Below, piece by piece: positions 51,504 through 60,992 of a stretch of DNA of 64,000 nucleotides. Position 1 is the stretch's first letter. Every line of letters starts with the position of its first letter. Under the pieces are notes generated by a model, which saw only the letters and a list, made by a program, of their open reading frames with translations, made no database searches and had not been told where the DNA came from. The DNA is from an uncultured Aureispira sp. (GTDB lineage: Bacteria > Bacteroidota > Bacteroidia > Chitinophagales > Saprospiraceae), in the NCBI GenBank assembly GCA_905480075.1, contig CAJQOX010000069.1, forward strand, positions 1 to 64,000, in the 5' to 3' direction. The position numbers and the translations under genes are program-made.

Positions 51504-53270
51504 TTATAAAGGAATAAGGAAAATAAAAAATACTGATTTTCTGATTATTTCATAAAGCTTCAAAGGGTCAAATGGTTTTAGCAAATAATCATCAACACCT
51601 GCACCCTTTGCTTTAGAAATGTCAAGGGAAGTAGCTGAAGCAGATAAAGCAATTATAGGGATTTTACATCCTTCTTCTCTTAGCTTTTTTGTGGTGTCAA
51701 AACCATTCATCACAGGCATTTGCATATCCATAAGTATTGCATCGAATTTATTTGGTTTGTACCTCTCCAGGGCTTCAATGCCATTATAAGCTACTTCAAA
51801 GTTAATATGCCACTTTTTTAAAAACCTCGAAAGAACTAATATATTTACTTTGTTGTCTTCCACTACCAGTAAATGAGAAGTTTTTTTAAAAGGAACTGTT
51901 TCAACAACTCCTGATTTTTCCTGTACTTCCTTGTTTTTAATGACCACAGGACAGTTTAGAACGAAACTGAAAACGGAACCTTCTCCTTCTGTACTTTGTA
52001 CCTGAATGTCTGAGTTCATTAACAAAAGAAGTTGTTTACAGATCGAAAGCCCGAGCCCGGTTCCAATTTCCTTTTTTTGGTTTATTGAATCAATTTGTGT
52101 GAATTTATCAAAAACTGATTTGATCTTGTTTTCAGGAATGCCAACCCCGGTGTCAGTTACCCTAAATAACAGAGTTGTTTGATTGTTTTTTATTAATTCT
52201 TGTTCAACAATGACTTTGATGTTGCCACAGGAAGTGAACTTAATAGCATTTGAAATCAGATTGCCTAATATTTGCCTTAGCATACCATCATCTGTCAGTA
52301 TGTTTTCAGGAACATTTTCATTTATGTCAATAATAAGAAGATTCTTTTTTTCTTTTGACTTTTCAAGATAAGACCCTTGTATATTTGAAATCAATTCCCT
52401 TATATTGGTTTCTGTCAAATTTATTTTTTTATTTCCGGATTCTATTTTACTGAAATCAAGTATGTCGTTCAGCAAACTAAGCAAATGTTCGCTCGAAGAA
52501 TTCAGGGCATTGACAAGTTCTACGTCCTCGGAATTATCAAATTTATGATCTTTAAGTATGTTTGATACACTTATGATAGCATTTAGTGGTGTTCTGATTT
52601 CATGGCTCATGACAGATAAAAAATTGGATTTAACCTGACTTGATTGTTCTGCCTTTTCTTTTTCTGTTTTAAGGTCTTCCTGTGTCTCAAGTAGTCGCTC
52701 ATTTTTGCTCTCTACCAATTTTTGGTTTGTCTGATAAGCCATTTTAAAATAATATATGGGCAATGAGGTAAGCAATAGAGTACAATAAAGAGAAATGGAA
52801 ATATCAAATACTTTTTGTTCCTTGTCTGAATATTCTGTTACCCATTCAGGGAAGCTATACTGAAGATATATTAGTATGGTTATATTGATAAGTACTACAA
52901 AAATAAAATAGGAGTAATGTCTGTAGTTTATAAGGCTTGTCAGGACAACTATTACTATTATAAAATTAAAGGCTGCAGGCCCGGTAATACCATTGATTAA
53001 AAACCAGGAGGAACTAATCCCCGAAAGAGATAGTATTATTAACAGTACAACAGCTATATTAAATGTGGTTTTGTTTTTTGCAGATAAGTAAAGAAAATAA
53101 AGCAGGAAAGCACAGATCAGGTTTAAAACAACCATCATCATATTTCCGGAAACAAACAAATTAACGGAAAGTCCAACTATACTGAGAACTATACCCAAAA
53201 GGCAGGCCTTTAAAAAAAGCTTTTGTTCAAGGGTTAATTCACTTCCTGTCTTGTTGTCGGAAAGATTCAT
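51504..53270 (-). CDS. Hybrid sensor histidine kinase/response regulator
   Basis: The product is 588 residues. The N-terminal ~185 residues contain about six membrane segments with no separate periplasmic domain. A coiled-coil linker leads to HisKA (VMSHEIRTPLNAI, phospho-acceptor His) and an HATPase_c domain (N box NLISNAIKF, G1 DTGVGIPE, G2 GTGLGLSI). A REC domain follows at ~460-580 (LLVVEDNKVN, phospho-acceptor Asp in ILMDMQMPVMNG, KPFDP). No HPt or output domain is attached and no regulator is adjacent, so it must pass the phosphate to a partner elsewhere. Signal unknown. Confidence 0.93.
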   Translation of the reverse strand: MNLSDNKTGSELTLEQKLFLKACLLGIVLSIVGLSVNLFVSGNMMMVVLNLICAFLLYFLYLSAKNKTTFNIAVVLLIILSLSGISSSWFLINGITGPAAFNFIIVIVVLTSLINYRHYSYFIFVVLINITILIYLQYSFPEWVTEYSDKEQKVFDISISLYCTLLLTSLPIYYFKMAYQTNQKLVESKNERLLETQEDLKTEKEKAEQSSQVKSNFLSVMSHEIRTPLNAIISVSNILKDHKFDNSEDVELVNALNSSSEHLLSLLNDILDFSKIESGNKKINLTETNIRELISNIQGSYLEKSKEKKNLLIIDINENVPENILTDDGMLRQILGNLISNAIKFTSCGNIKVIVEQELIKNNQTTLLFRVTDTGVGIPENKIKSVFDKFTQIDSINQKKEIGTGLGLSICKQLLLLMNSDIQVQSTEGEGSVFSFVLNCPVVIKNKEVQEKSGVVETVPFKKTSHLLVVEDNKVNILVLSRFLKKWHINFEVAYNGIEALERYKPNKFDAILMDMQMPVMNGFDTTKKLREEGCKIPIIALSASATSLDISKAKGAGVDDYLLKPFDPLKLYEIIRKSVFFIFLIPL

Positions 53271-53510
53271 TTCAGCATATTACTTATTGGTTAAAAAGGA
53301 TTTCAGAACTAATTTGTTGTTCTTCGCCAGGGGATATATGTATCAATACGGGAATGAAAAATAGAGTGTTGTAACCTGAGATAAATAAATTATTGGGGAT
53401 CTAATTCTAATTTAATCCTTTAATGTAATTAAAATTGAAAGAAAATCTTTGTTTTTTTACCTTATTTATTTAAAGTCTTATTTTAATGTTCTTACTTCTT
53501 TGTTTTAACT

Positions 53511-53541
53511 AAAAATGCCTCCCGGAATGAGAGGCATTTAT
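53511..53541 (-). terminator. Terminator of the YiaA-like gene
   Basis: The stem AAATGCCTC (53513-53521) with GAGGCATTT (53531-53539) has a 9-base loop and a TTTTT run on the minus strand. It sits 26 bp below the stop. Confidence 0.78.
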
Positions 53542-53566
53542 TTATTAAATTTTATTTATACATTAT

Positions 53567-53854
53567 TTAATCATCATTCTCCGTGCCAATGTATTTACTA
53601 ATCATCTGTTCCGTTTTTGCATTTTCAAACTTTTTCAGGTAATCCTGTGTTTCTTGTTTGTCACGTACGACCTTTGCCAATACGAAAGCGGACGATATAC
53701 TGAATAAAAAAGTCATCCCGAAAAATGCTTTCTGATAAATATCCATCGGAAGATAAATAAGACCTACTACCATTCCAATAAATGAAACTCCAAATGAAAT
53801 CCAGGACAAGGTTGAAAAGGCCTGTGTATTCATTGTTTGATATTTGCTAGACAT
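53567..53854 (-). CDS. YiaA/YiaB-like two-helix membrane protein
   Basis: The product is 95 residues. The pattern NTQAFSTLSWISFGVSFIGMVVGLIYLPMDIYQKAFFGMTFLFSISSAFVLAKVVRDKQE, with two helices and the terminal KxVRDKQ, is that of the YiaAB two-helix domain. Integral inner-membrane protein of unknown role. Monocistronic with its own terminator. Confidence 0.8.
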   Translation of the reverse strand: MSSKYQTMNTQAFSTLSWISFGVSFIGMVVGLIYLPMDIYQKAFFGMTFLFSISSAFVLAKVVRDKQETQDYLKKFENAKTEQMISKYIGTENDD

Positions 53855-54177
53855 AATTTCTGATTTTAAGGAAGATTATATGTCAGTTGTTCTAACACTA
53901 ATCTTCTCGTTGAAAAAAATGTTTATTCATAATCTGTCAAAGAACTCAGGTGTTGTTCTCCTGAGTTAACTATGCCTAATTACAGTAAATATTCAACGAA
54001 AGTTCCATTGCATTAAAACATTAAGAGAGCTTAACAAACAGGTAGACTTTCCTTAACAATTGTATTTTTTAATCAAACATTATTATCCTTGATCAATATA
54101 ATTTGTTGATTTTCAGTCCTTTTTTGATAGTCTTCCTTTCTTGATTATTAATGTATAATTTGTTTTCAATCAGTTTT
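53855..54177. other. Intergenic region with one imperfect hairpin
   Basis: These 323 bp lie between the YiaA-like gene and the 3' end of the CotH-like gene. An inverted repeat AACTCAGG (53943-53950)/CCTGAGTT (53960-53967) could be a late terminator for the CotH-like gene, but its T-run is weak. Nothing else seen. Confidence 0.45.
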
Positions 54178-56511
54178 CTATCTTTTTTTTAGTTTTTTTT
54201 GCATCATGACGTAAGCCATCACAATTACCACAAAAATAGCTGTTGTGATAGCCCCGATTTTTATATAATTCAAAAATCGGATCCATTCCGCTTGTTTTTG
54301 AATTTTCACATAATCAGGATTGATAGATGCAGGGCTCCCTGAACGTTGTTCTTTTCTCCAGTTTTCTATACTGCTATTCTCCAGATTGAAATCCCGCAGT
54401 ACGATTGTATGGACATTCTTGACAGAATCCAGAGAAAAATCATAGCCAATACTGTCAACAGGGTTCTCTTCTTTATCAAATAGCATAACCACTTCTTTTT
54501 TACTGCCAATCCCAAAGGTCATTCCATCAATATAATTATTGCAGGTTGGGAATTTTTTCGCAAATTGCTTTTTGTTATTTGAAATAACTAGATAATCTTT
54601 GGCTTTGATTGATATATCCGGAAAAATAAATTCTTTACCATTGGACGCTATTATTTTCCAACCTTCAACATTCAGGTCTTCAGAAGAATCGTTGAAAAAC
54701 TCGATCCAGTCCCCCGAAAGGGTATCTCCAAAACTTACTTCATTTATTATTATCTGCCTTGCAGAAGGGTGTTCTCCCTTTATAAATATAGCCTTTAGCT
54801 GATGTGCACTTTCCGAAAAACGAATGGATAATTCTTTGCCTTCTATCCGTTCTCCATCAAGTTCCCAATGGGAAAATAAACAACCAAAATAGGGCTTTGC
54901 TTTAACATTGGCGGGGATTTTACGGAAATATATCCCCCTGAATTGACTGATTACCTGTATAACATCATTCAAAATTACAGTGCCATTACTGTCGGCATGA
55001 ATAGTTAATTCTACGTCTTCACCGAATTTAGGGAACATTTCATGTAGAAAATCACGCATAAATGCCGGCCTTTTCCTGGAAAACTCTTTCATTCGGGCTA
55101 CCTCTGTATTCCATCGACGCGGTCCAAGGTCCCAACGGTCCCAATGCCTCGGTAGCTCAGGTAGTATTACTGATGCCATCTTATCTATACGGGGGATAAT
55201 ATTTGATGAATCCAGTGTAGAATTTATACGGTCCAGAAACCGGGAAACAAAATTTAATTGAAAATCCTTGTTTTGAAGTAAAGCCCTCAGGTTAAGTGTA
55301 CTCCAGGGAGGGTTCGGCCAGGCAGGTCCATCTATTCGTGTATGAAAGGCCAGGCTGTTGTTCTTATATCCATACCTGCCGTAATGCCCAAGGCCAAAAT
55401 CTGTGTCAAATAATATCCAACGCCACTTTCCTCCTTCCTTCATGGGCCGCCAGAATTTAATGTTGCCACCGGCATCCTGATTGTCGATGTAAATTTGCAT
55501 GATTTCATATTCCATGAAATTCTCAACATCCATCTGTGTTGCTATATAATCAAAGTTTTCCTGTACTCTAAGGCTGTTGTCTATCATGAAGTTACGCATT
55601 GCGTCATAGGTTCTTCGACTGCCCGCCTGTATACTTTTTCGGTGTTCTATAAGATTTAAACTGTCTTTGTGATAGCCGAAATTTTCTGCTATGTAATGTC
55701 TTGTAAGTTTTTCTCTGAAGTTGTAGATTCCCCAATATTCCCCGTTAATAAAGACTACTGCAGGGCGATAAGCCTGTACTTCAAGACCCATTTCTTTTCC
55801 CAGGCTTGTTATTAATCCATCCCTGAAATGTGTTTCACCGAAATCACTCCCTGAATTGCGCAAGACAAGCCTTTTATATTTCTTCTGGTTTTTTTCAGGG
55901 AATATGCGATGGCGTATGTATTTGTTGCCATATCTGCTTTTACTCGCGTATAAGGAAAATGATTTTTGTGGAAAAATTCGACTCATTCCTCCGAATATCT
56001 TAAACCCGATATCACTGCTGTAAACGGGTTGTTTGTCGGCTTCAAATATTTCTACATGACAGGGGAATTCTTTACGGGAATAAAAATTTGCGCCATTGTG
56101 AGGGAATTTATGAGAGGCATTAGGCCCTCTGAGAAAGACTCCCTTTACAGGGTCGAACAAAGCCGGTGGTTCAATTGCTACTGAAAGTACTGGAAGGGTG
56201 ATCGAATCATCATTAATGAAGTAGGTGCCCGTATATATTTTACTTCTTTCTCCATTTGAATAAGCTACAGCCCGCAAGACATTGGTAGAATCTATTGAAA
56301 TAAAATTCCTGTAACGTCTTGAATACTTCGATGGCCTTGATCCATCTGTTGTGTAGTATATACTTGCTGAAGCTTTGTTTGACTCTAGTTTTACTGAAGT
56401 GGCCGTTTTGTAAAAACCGGATTCAGGGGTGGCTTTTAATATAATTGTATCCTGTGCAATCAGGATTTGCAAGCCGAATTGGAATAATAGTAGAAAAAAA
56501 AATGATTTCAT
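54178..56511 (-). CDS. CotH-kinase family exported protein with lamin-tail domain
   Basis: The product is 777 residues with a signal peptide (MKSFFFLLLFQFGLQILIAQ). Domains in order: a chitobiase/beta-hexosaminidase C-terminal-like module (YYTTDGSRPS) at ~30-95; a CotH kinase-like domain at ~100-480 (RLVLRNSGSD, YRPAVVFINGEYWGIYNFREKL, and the acidic DTDFGLG motif of the metal site); a lamin-tail domain at ~590-710 (IIINEVSFGDTLSGDWIEFFNDSSEDLNVEGWKI); and one C-terminal membrane helix (AITTAIFVVIVMAYVMM) with a basic tail. CotH proteins are atypical protein kinases that phosphorylate coat proteins in spore formers; here it would act on an envelope or surface substrate. There is no T9SS sorting domain. 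Confidence 0.87.
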   Translation of the reverse strand: MKSFFFLLLFQFGLQILIAQDTIILKATPESGFYKTATSVKLESNKASASIYYTTDGSRPSKYSRRYRNFISIDSTNVLRAVAYSNGERSKIYTGTYFINDDSITLPVLSVAIEPPALFDPVKGVFLRGPNASHKFPHNGANFYSRKEFPCHVEIFEADKQPVYSSDIGFKIFGGMSRIFPQKSFSLYASKSRYGNKYIRHRIFPEKNQKKYKRLVLRNSGSDFGETHFRDGLITSLGKEMGLEVQAYRPAVVFINGEYWGIYNFREKLTRHYIAENFGYHKDSLNLIEHRKSIQAGSRRTYDAMRNFMIDNSLRVQENFDYIATQMDVENFMEYEIMQIYIDNQDAGGNIKFWRPMKEGGKWRWILFDTDFGLGHYGRYGYKNNSLAFHTRIDGPAWPNPPWSTLNLRALLQNKDFQLNFVSRFLDRINSTLDSSNIIPRIDKMASVILPELPRHWDRWDLGPRRWNTEVARMKEFSRKRPAFMRDFLHEMFPKFGEDVELTIHADSNGTVILNDVIQVISQFRGIYFRKIPANVKAKPYFGCLFSHWELDGERIEGKELSIRFSESAHQLKAIFIKGEHPSARQIIINEVSFGDTLSGDWIEFFNDSSEDLNVEGWKIIASNGKEFIFPDISIKAKDYLVISNNKKQFAKKFPTCNNYIDGMTFGIGSKKEVVMLFDKEENPVDSIGYDFSLDSVKNVHTIVLRDFNLENSSIENWRKEQRSGSPASINPDYVKIQKQAEWIRFLNYIKIGAITTAIFVVIVMAYVMMQKKLKKR

Positions 56512-56925
56512 TGTCCCTCTGTCTGTTCGTGACCGATAGTTAGTATATGATAAATAAATATGTAACTTTTTGACTTAATCGCATTTTATTAGCTCTTTTT
56601 TTGAAGGCTGAATAAAAAAAACATTGCATTTGTTTGTTGGCAGTCAGTTCTTTATGTTTGTCAATCTTGGTCGGATATTAAGATCCTCAAATGTTGCTTC
56701 GGATGCTTAATGTAGTTGCTTTCATTTGTTTTTATGATTTTTAATAAAACATTTTTTTAGCAGTTACCGTAAACCTTCCCTGACTATCCTGATAATTGTA
56801 AAAGTACTAAGTTTAATCTAAACTGCGAAAAACTGGAAAGGTATTATCACTTTTTTAATTCCTCCGGATTATCAGATTCTATATATTATTTATATTCCTA
56901 AAATAAAAATTACTGTTATAAAACA
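56512..56925. other. Divergent intergenic region, 414 bp
   Basis: This lies between the CotH-like gene and radC. A consensus-like promoter is present at 56629-56660, but it is 266 nt from the radC ATG, leaving an unusually long leader. No ORF or structured RNA was recognised. Confidence 0.5.
56629..56660 (+). promoter_or_regulatory. Promoter-like pair far upstream of radC
   Basis: TTTG (56629-56632), a 20 bp spacer and TATGTTTG (56653-56660) match the Bacteroidota -33/-7 consensus, but the radC start is 266 nt downstream. Confidence 0.4.
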
Positions 56926-57633
56926 ATGAATTACACAGAAGAAAACAAATTAAAATCTATTAAATTGTGGGCAGTGGAAGACCGGCCAAGAGAAAAAATG
57001 GAACAAAGAGGCAGAAAACATCTTTCTAATGCTGAATTACTTGGAATCGTTCTGGGGTCCGGATCTTCCGATGAGTCTGCAGTAGCACTTGCAAGAAGGG
57101 TTCTTAATGATAATGATAATAATTTGAACCAACTCGCGAAAATGAGCCTTGAAGAACTTCAGAAATTTAAAGGAATAGGCCCTGCAAAAGCAATCAGTAT
57201 TGCTGCTGCCCTGGAACTGAGCCTCAGAAGAATGTGCACCCCAATAAGTAGTAAACCGCAGATTACTCAAAGTTCTGATGCCTATGATGTCCTTAAAGCA
57301 GATCTTATGGACCTGCCGCACGAAGAATTTATTGTTTTGTTACTCAATCAGGCAAATAGGGTGATCGACCGTAAGTATATTAGTGTCGGAGGGGTTGCAG
57401 GTACTGTTGTTGATGTAAAAAAAATATTTCGGTCTGTCGTAAGCAATTCCCTGGTGGCTGCTATTATTTTAGGACATAACCACCCTTCTGATAATCCGAG
57501 ACCCTCTAAAGCAGATATTGAAATCACTAAAAAAATAAAATCTGCGGGTAAAAATCTGGATATTGCGGTGCTCGATCATATTATTGTTACTTCCATGTCT
57601 TTTACGAGCCTTGCCGATGAAGGCCTGATGTGA
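56926..57633 (+). CDS. radC: RadC family JAB/MPN-domain protein
   Basis: The product is 235 residues, standard length. The N-terminal UPF0758 part contains RPREKMEQRGRKHLSNAELLGIVLGSG and a helix-hairpin-helix (LQKFKGIGPAKAISIAAALEL). The C-terminal MPN/JAB domain has the JAMM-type metal motif IILGHNHPSDNPRPSKADIEITK with EEFIVLLLNQANRVI before it. Despite its name, its role in repair is not established. It stands next to the glyoxylate operon but separated by 226 bp. Confidence 0.93.
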   Translation: MNYTEENKLKSIKLWAVEDRPREKMEQRGRKHLSNAELLGIVLGSGSSDESAVALARRVLNDNDNNLNQLAKMSLEELQKFKGIGPAKAISIAAALELSLRRMCTPISSKPQITQSSDAYDVLKADLMDLPHEEFIVLLLNQANRVIDRKYISVGGVAGTVVDVKKIFRSVVSNSLVAAIILGHNHPSDNPRPSKADIEITKKIKSAGKNLDIAVLDHIIVTSMSFTSLADEGLM

Positions 57634-57859
57634 TTTTGTATTATCATCTGGTATTTTATCTTTTTTGTTCTGCAAAAAAAATAAAAATATTTTTAATGTC
57701 TTGATTTACAAATCTACACGAAGTTATACAGTTTTTTGATTCTTTTTTATTGTAACAAATTTTAATGTTAACCGTTAAATTCTTTATCAAAGATGCCCTA
57801 CTATGATTTTCATTGATGGTGTCAATTTTACGAGCTACCCCCGAAAACTCTAAAAATAT

Positions 57860-59464
57860 ATGGAAGTTACATCCACTTTTTCCCTCGTTGAAGGCCTTGA
57901 AATAACCGGAGAATATCATGACGGTTTTGAAAAGATATTAACTAAAGATGCTCAGGCTTTTATTATTAAACTGCATCAGCTTTTTAATGATAAAAGAAAA
58001 AAATTACTTGATGACAGACAAGTAATTCAGAAAAGATTGGACGAGGGGCATTTGCCTGATTTTTATGATGAAACCCAATCGGTCAGAAATTCTGATTGGC
58101 AGGTTGCCTCTCTACCGCCTGATTTGTTAGACCGTAGAGTTGAAATCACAGGACCTGTGAACCGAAAAATGGTTATCAATGCCCTGAATTCAGGCGCTAA
58201 GGTCTTTATGGCTGATTTTGAAGATTCCAATTCCCCTTCATGGTTCAATAATATCGATGGGCAGATTAACCTCAGGGATGCTGTGGACAAAACTATTACC
58301 TTCGTTAATCCTAAAAATGGTAAAAACTATCAATTGAATGATAGTGTCGCTACTCTCATGGTCAGACCAAGAGGCTGGCACCTGGAAGAAAAAAATATTA
58401 CCTTTAAAGGGGAAAAAATGAGTGGAAGTTTAATCGATTTTGGGTTGTTCTTCTTCCATAATGCCCATAATTTAGTGGCAAGAGGTTCGGGCCCCTATTT
58501 TTATCTCCCCAAACTGGAACATTATCTGGAAGCAAGGCTTTGGAATGAAGTATTTGTCTTTTCTCAATATTTTCTCGGAATTCCTCAACAAACTATTAAG
58601 GCTACTGTTTTGTTGGAAACTATTCTCGCCTCTTTTCAACTCAACGAAATACTTTATGAATTGAAAGATCATTCCGCCGGACTCAATTGTGGTCGATGGG
58701 ATTATATCTTCTCTTTTATTAAACGTTTCAGAAATATTGATGGCTTCGTTTTGCCCGATCGTGCTAAAGTGGGCATGACGACACCCTTTATGAGTGCTTA
58801 CTCTCAGCTGGTAATCAAAGTTTGTCACAAAAGAGGTGTCCATGCTATGGGGGGAATGGCCGCTCAGATTCCAATCAAAAATGACCCCGAAGCCAATGAC
58901 AGGGCTATTGAAAAAGTTAGAAAGGATAAATTACGAGAAGTGAAAAATGGCCATGATGGCACTTGGGTAGCTCACCCTGGATTAGTGAAAGTCGCTACCG
59001 ATATCTTTGATGAATTTATGCCGGAAAGCAATCAGATAAAAAATAAAAGACTCGATGTAAATATTTCTGCTGCTGACCTCATAGAAGTCCCTCAGGATAC
59101 GATTACGGAACATGGCGTTCGGGAAAATATTAATGTTGGAATCCTTTATGTTGAATCCTGGCTCAGGGGTATAGGCGCAGCTGCCTTGTATAACCTCATG
59201 GAAGATGCTGCCACGGCCGAAATATCCAGGTCTCAGCTTTGGCAATGGATTCAGAAAAAATCCAAACTTGATGACGGAAGAACTGTAAACATCGAATTAT
59301 ATCAGCAACTGCTGCCAGAAGAACTCGATAAAATTAAAGCTTATGTAGGGGAGGATAATTATAGTAATGGTCGTTTTGAAGAAGCAATCGACTTGTTTAC
59401 TGAATTGATCAGCAAAGAAGGTTTCTATGAGTTTCTGACTCTGCCTGCATATGATTTATTATAA
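57860..59464 (+). CDS. aceB: Malate synthase A
   Basis: The product is 534 residues, the usual length. Motifs: KVFMADFEDSNSPSWFN, VRPRGWHLEEKN, GLFFFHNAHNLVARGSGPYFYLPKLEH, ATVLLETILASFQLNEILYELKDHSAGLNCGRWDYIFSFIK, AMGGMAAQIP and DGTWVAHPGLV. It condenses glyoxylate with acetyl-CoA to malate, letting the cell grow on acetate or fatty acids. It is 89 bp upstream of aceA, clearly a glyoxylate-shunt operon. Confidence 0.96.
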   Translation: MEVTSTFSLVEGLEITGEYHDGFEKILTKDAQAFIIKLHQLFNDKRKKLLDDRQVIQKRLDEGHLPDFYDETQSVRNSDWQVASLPPDLLDRRVEITGPVNRKMVINALNSGAKVFMADFEDSNSPSWFNNIDGQINLRDAVDKTITFVNPKNGKNYQLNDSVATLMVRPRGWHLEEKNITFKGEKMSGSLIDFGLFFFHNAHNLVARGSGPYFYLPKLEHYLEARLWNEVFVFSQYFLGIPQQTIKATVLLETILASFQLNEILYELKDHSAGLNCGRWDYIFSFIKRFRNIDGFVLPDRAKVGMTTPFMSAYSQLVIKVCHKRGVHAMGGMAAQIPIKNDPEANDRAIEKVRKDKLREVKNGHDGTWVAHPGLVKVATDIFDEFMPESNQIKNKRLDVNISAADLIEVPQDTITEHGVRENINVGILYVESWLRGIGAAALYNLMEDAATAEISRSQLWQWIQKKSKLDDGRTVNIELYQQLLPEELDKIKAYVGEDNYSNGRFEEAIDLFTELISKEGFYEFLTLPAYDLL

Positions 59465-59553
59465 ATAGCTGCTTATTAATCCAAAAAAAACAAAATATCT
59501 ATTCTAAAAAAAAATATTATTACTCTAATACTTAATTAAACCAAAATTCAATA

Positions 59554-60828
59554 ATGGAAAAAGAAGCAAGCATTCAATATCTTCTGGATAATTGGAAGAA
59601 TAATCCCAGATGGGATGGTATAGAAAGACCTTATACACCTGAAGATGTCATCAAGTTAAAAGGTTCTGTTCACGTAGAATACTCTTTGGCTAAGATGGGG
59701 GCTAAAAAATTATGGTCCAAATTGAATTCTCAGGATGTTGTCTGTGGCCTTGGTGCCCTGACCGGTAATCAGGCTGTACAGGAAGTTACTGCAGGCCTTG
59801 ATGCAATTTATCTCTCAGGATGGCAGGTTGCAGCGGATGCTAATCTTGCTGGTCAAATGTATCCTGATCAATCGCTGTATCCCGCAGATTCTGTTCCCAG
59901 TGTAATCAAAAGGATCAATAATGCACTCATGAGAAGAGATCAGATCCAATCGGTAACCGGTGAAGGAAATATAGACTGGATGGTGCCTATTATGGCTGAT
60001 GCGGAAGCTGGTTTTGGGGGCAATCTTAATGCTTATGAACTGATGAAAGCAATGATTGAAGCGGGTGCTGCTGGTGTGCATTATGAAGATCAGCTATCCT
60101 CTGCAAAAAAATGTGGCCACCTCGGTGGTAAAGTGCTTGTTCCCACTCAGGAGGCTATCAATAAATTGGTTGCTGCCAGACTCGCTGCAGATGTCATGGG
60201 AACCCCTACTGTTCTTGTAGCAAGAACCGATGCTGATGCGGCAGGTCTTATAACGTCAGATATAGATCCGCGTGATCATAAATTTATTACTGGAAAACGT
60301 ACTTCTGAAGGCTTCTATGAAGTCAGAAACGGCCTGGAACAAGGTATTGACAGGGGGCTGTCTTATGCTCCTTATGCCGATTTGATCTGGATGGAAACTT
60401 CTAACCCTGATCTTGGTATTGCAAGGGAATTTGCTCAGGCTGTTCACGAAAAATATCCCGGCAAAAAATTAGCCTATAATTGTTCGCCTTCTTTCAACTG
60501 GGCTGCAAAACTCAATAATGAACAGATGTTGACCTTCCGTGAAAAAATTGCTGAAATGGGATATAAATTTCAATTTATAACCCTTGCTGGTTTTCATGCG
60601 CTTAATACTTCTATGTTTGAATTGGCTAAGGCTTATAAAGCACGTGGTATGGCCGGATATTCCGAGTTGCAGGAACGTGAATTTAAATTGCAGGCTGACG
60701 GTTTTAAAGCTATCAAACATCAGACTTTTGTCGGTACTCAATATTTTGACTATGTCCAATCTACCGTTCAACGTGGAAAATCATCAACTACTGCTATGGA
60801 AGGTTCTACTGAAACAGAACAGTTTTAA
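59554..60828 (+). CDS. aceA: Isocitrate lyase
   Basis: The product is 424 residues. The catalytic loop is [16 protein letters not shown]. Other motifs are [76 protein letters not shown] and [11 protein letters not shown] near the end. It splits isocitrate into glyoxylate and succinate, partner of AceB. A hairpin terminator follows. Confidence 0.96.
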   Translation: MEKEASIQYLLDNWKNNPRWDGIERPYTPEDVIKLKGSVHVEYSLAKMGAKKLWSKLNSQDVVCGLGALTGNQAVQEVTAGLDAIYLSGWQVAADANLAGQMYPDQSLYPADSVPSVIKRINNALMRRDQIQSVTGEGNIDWMVPIMADAEAGFGGNLNAYELMKAMIEAGAAGVHYEDQLSSAKKCGHLGGKVLVPTQEAINKLVAARLAADVMGTPTVLVARTDADAAGLITSDIDPRDHKFITGKRTSEGFYEVRNGLEQGIDRGLSYAPYADLIWMETSNPDLGIAREFAQAVHEKYPGKKLAYNCSPSFNWAAKLNNEQMLTFREKIAEMGYKFQFITLAGFHALNTSMFELAKAYKARGMAGYSELQEREFKLQADGFKAIKHQTFVGTQYFDYVQSTVQRGKSSTTAMEGSTETEQF

Positions 60829-60855
60829 CAAAATAGTTTATACTGCTTTTATAAC

Positions 60856-60887
60856 AGCCACCCCTTTTATAGGGTTGGCTTTTTTTA
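60856..60887 (+). terminator. Terminator after aceBA
   Basis: AGCCA (60856-60860) pairs with TGGCT (60876-60880), extended inward by CCC/GGG with one mismatch, then a TTTTTTT run. Confidence 0.7.
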
Positions 60888-60992
60888 TCTAAAATAAATC
60901 CCCTTGGTTTATTGATTTTTTCTTTTGCTTAGAATATACTTACATTGATTTGAACTTTTGTTTTTTTTACTTTCCTGTTATTAATTATATAC

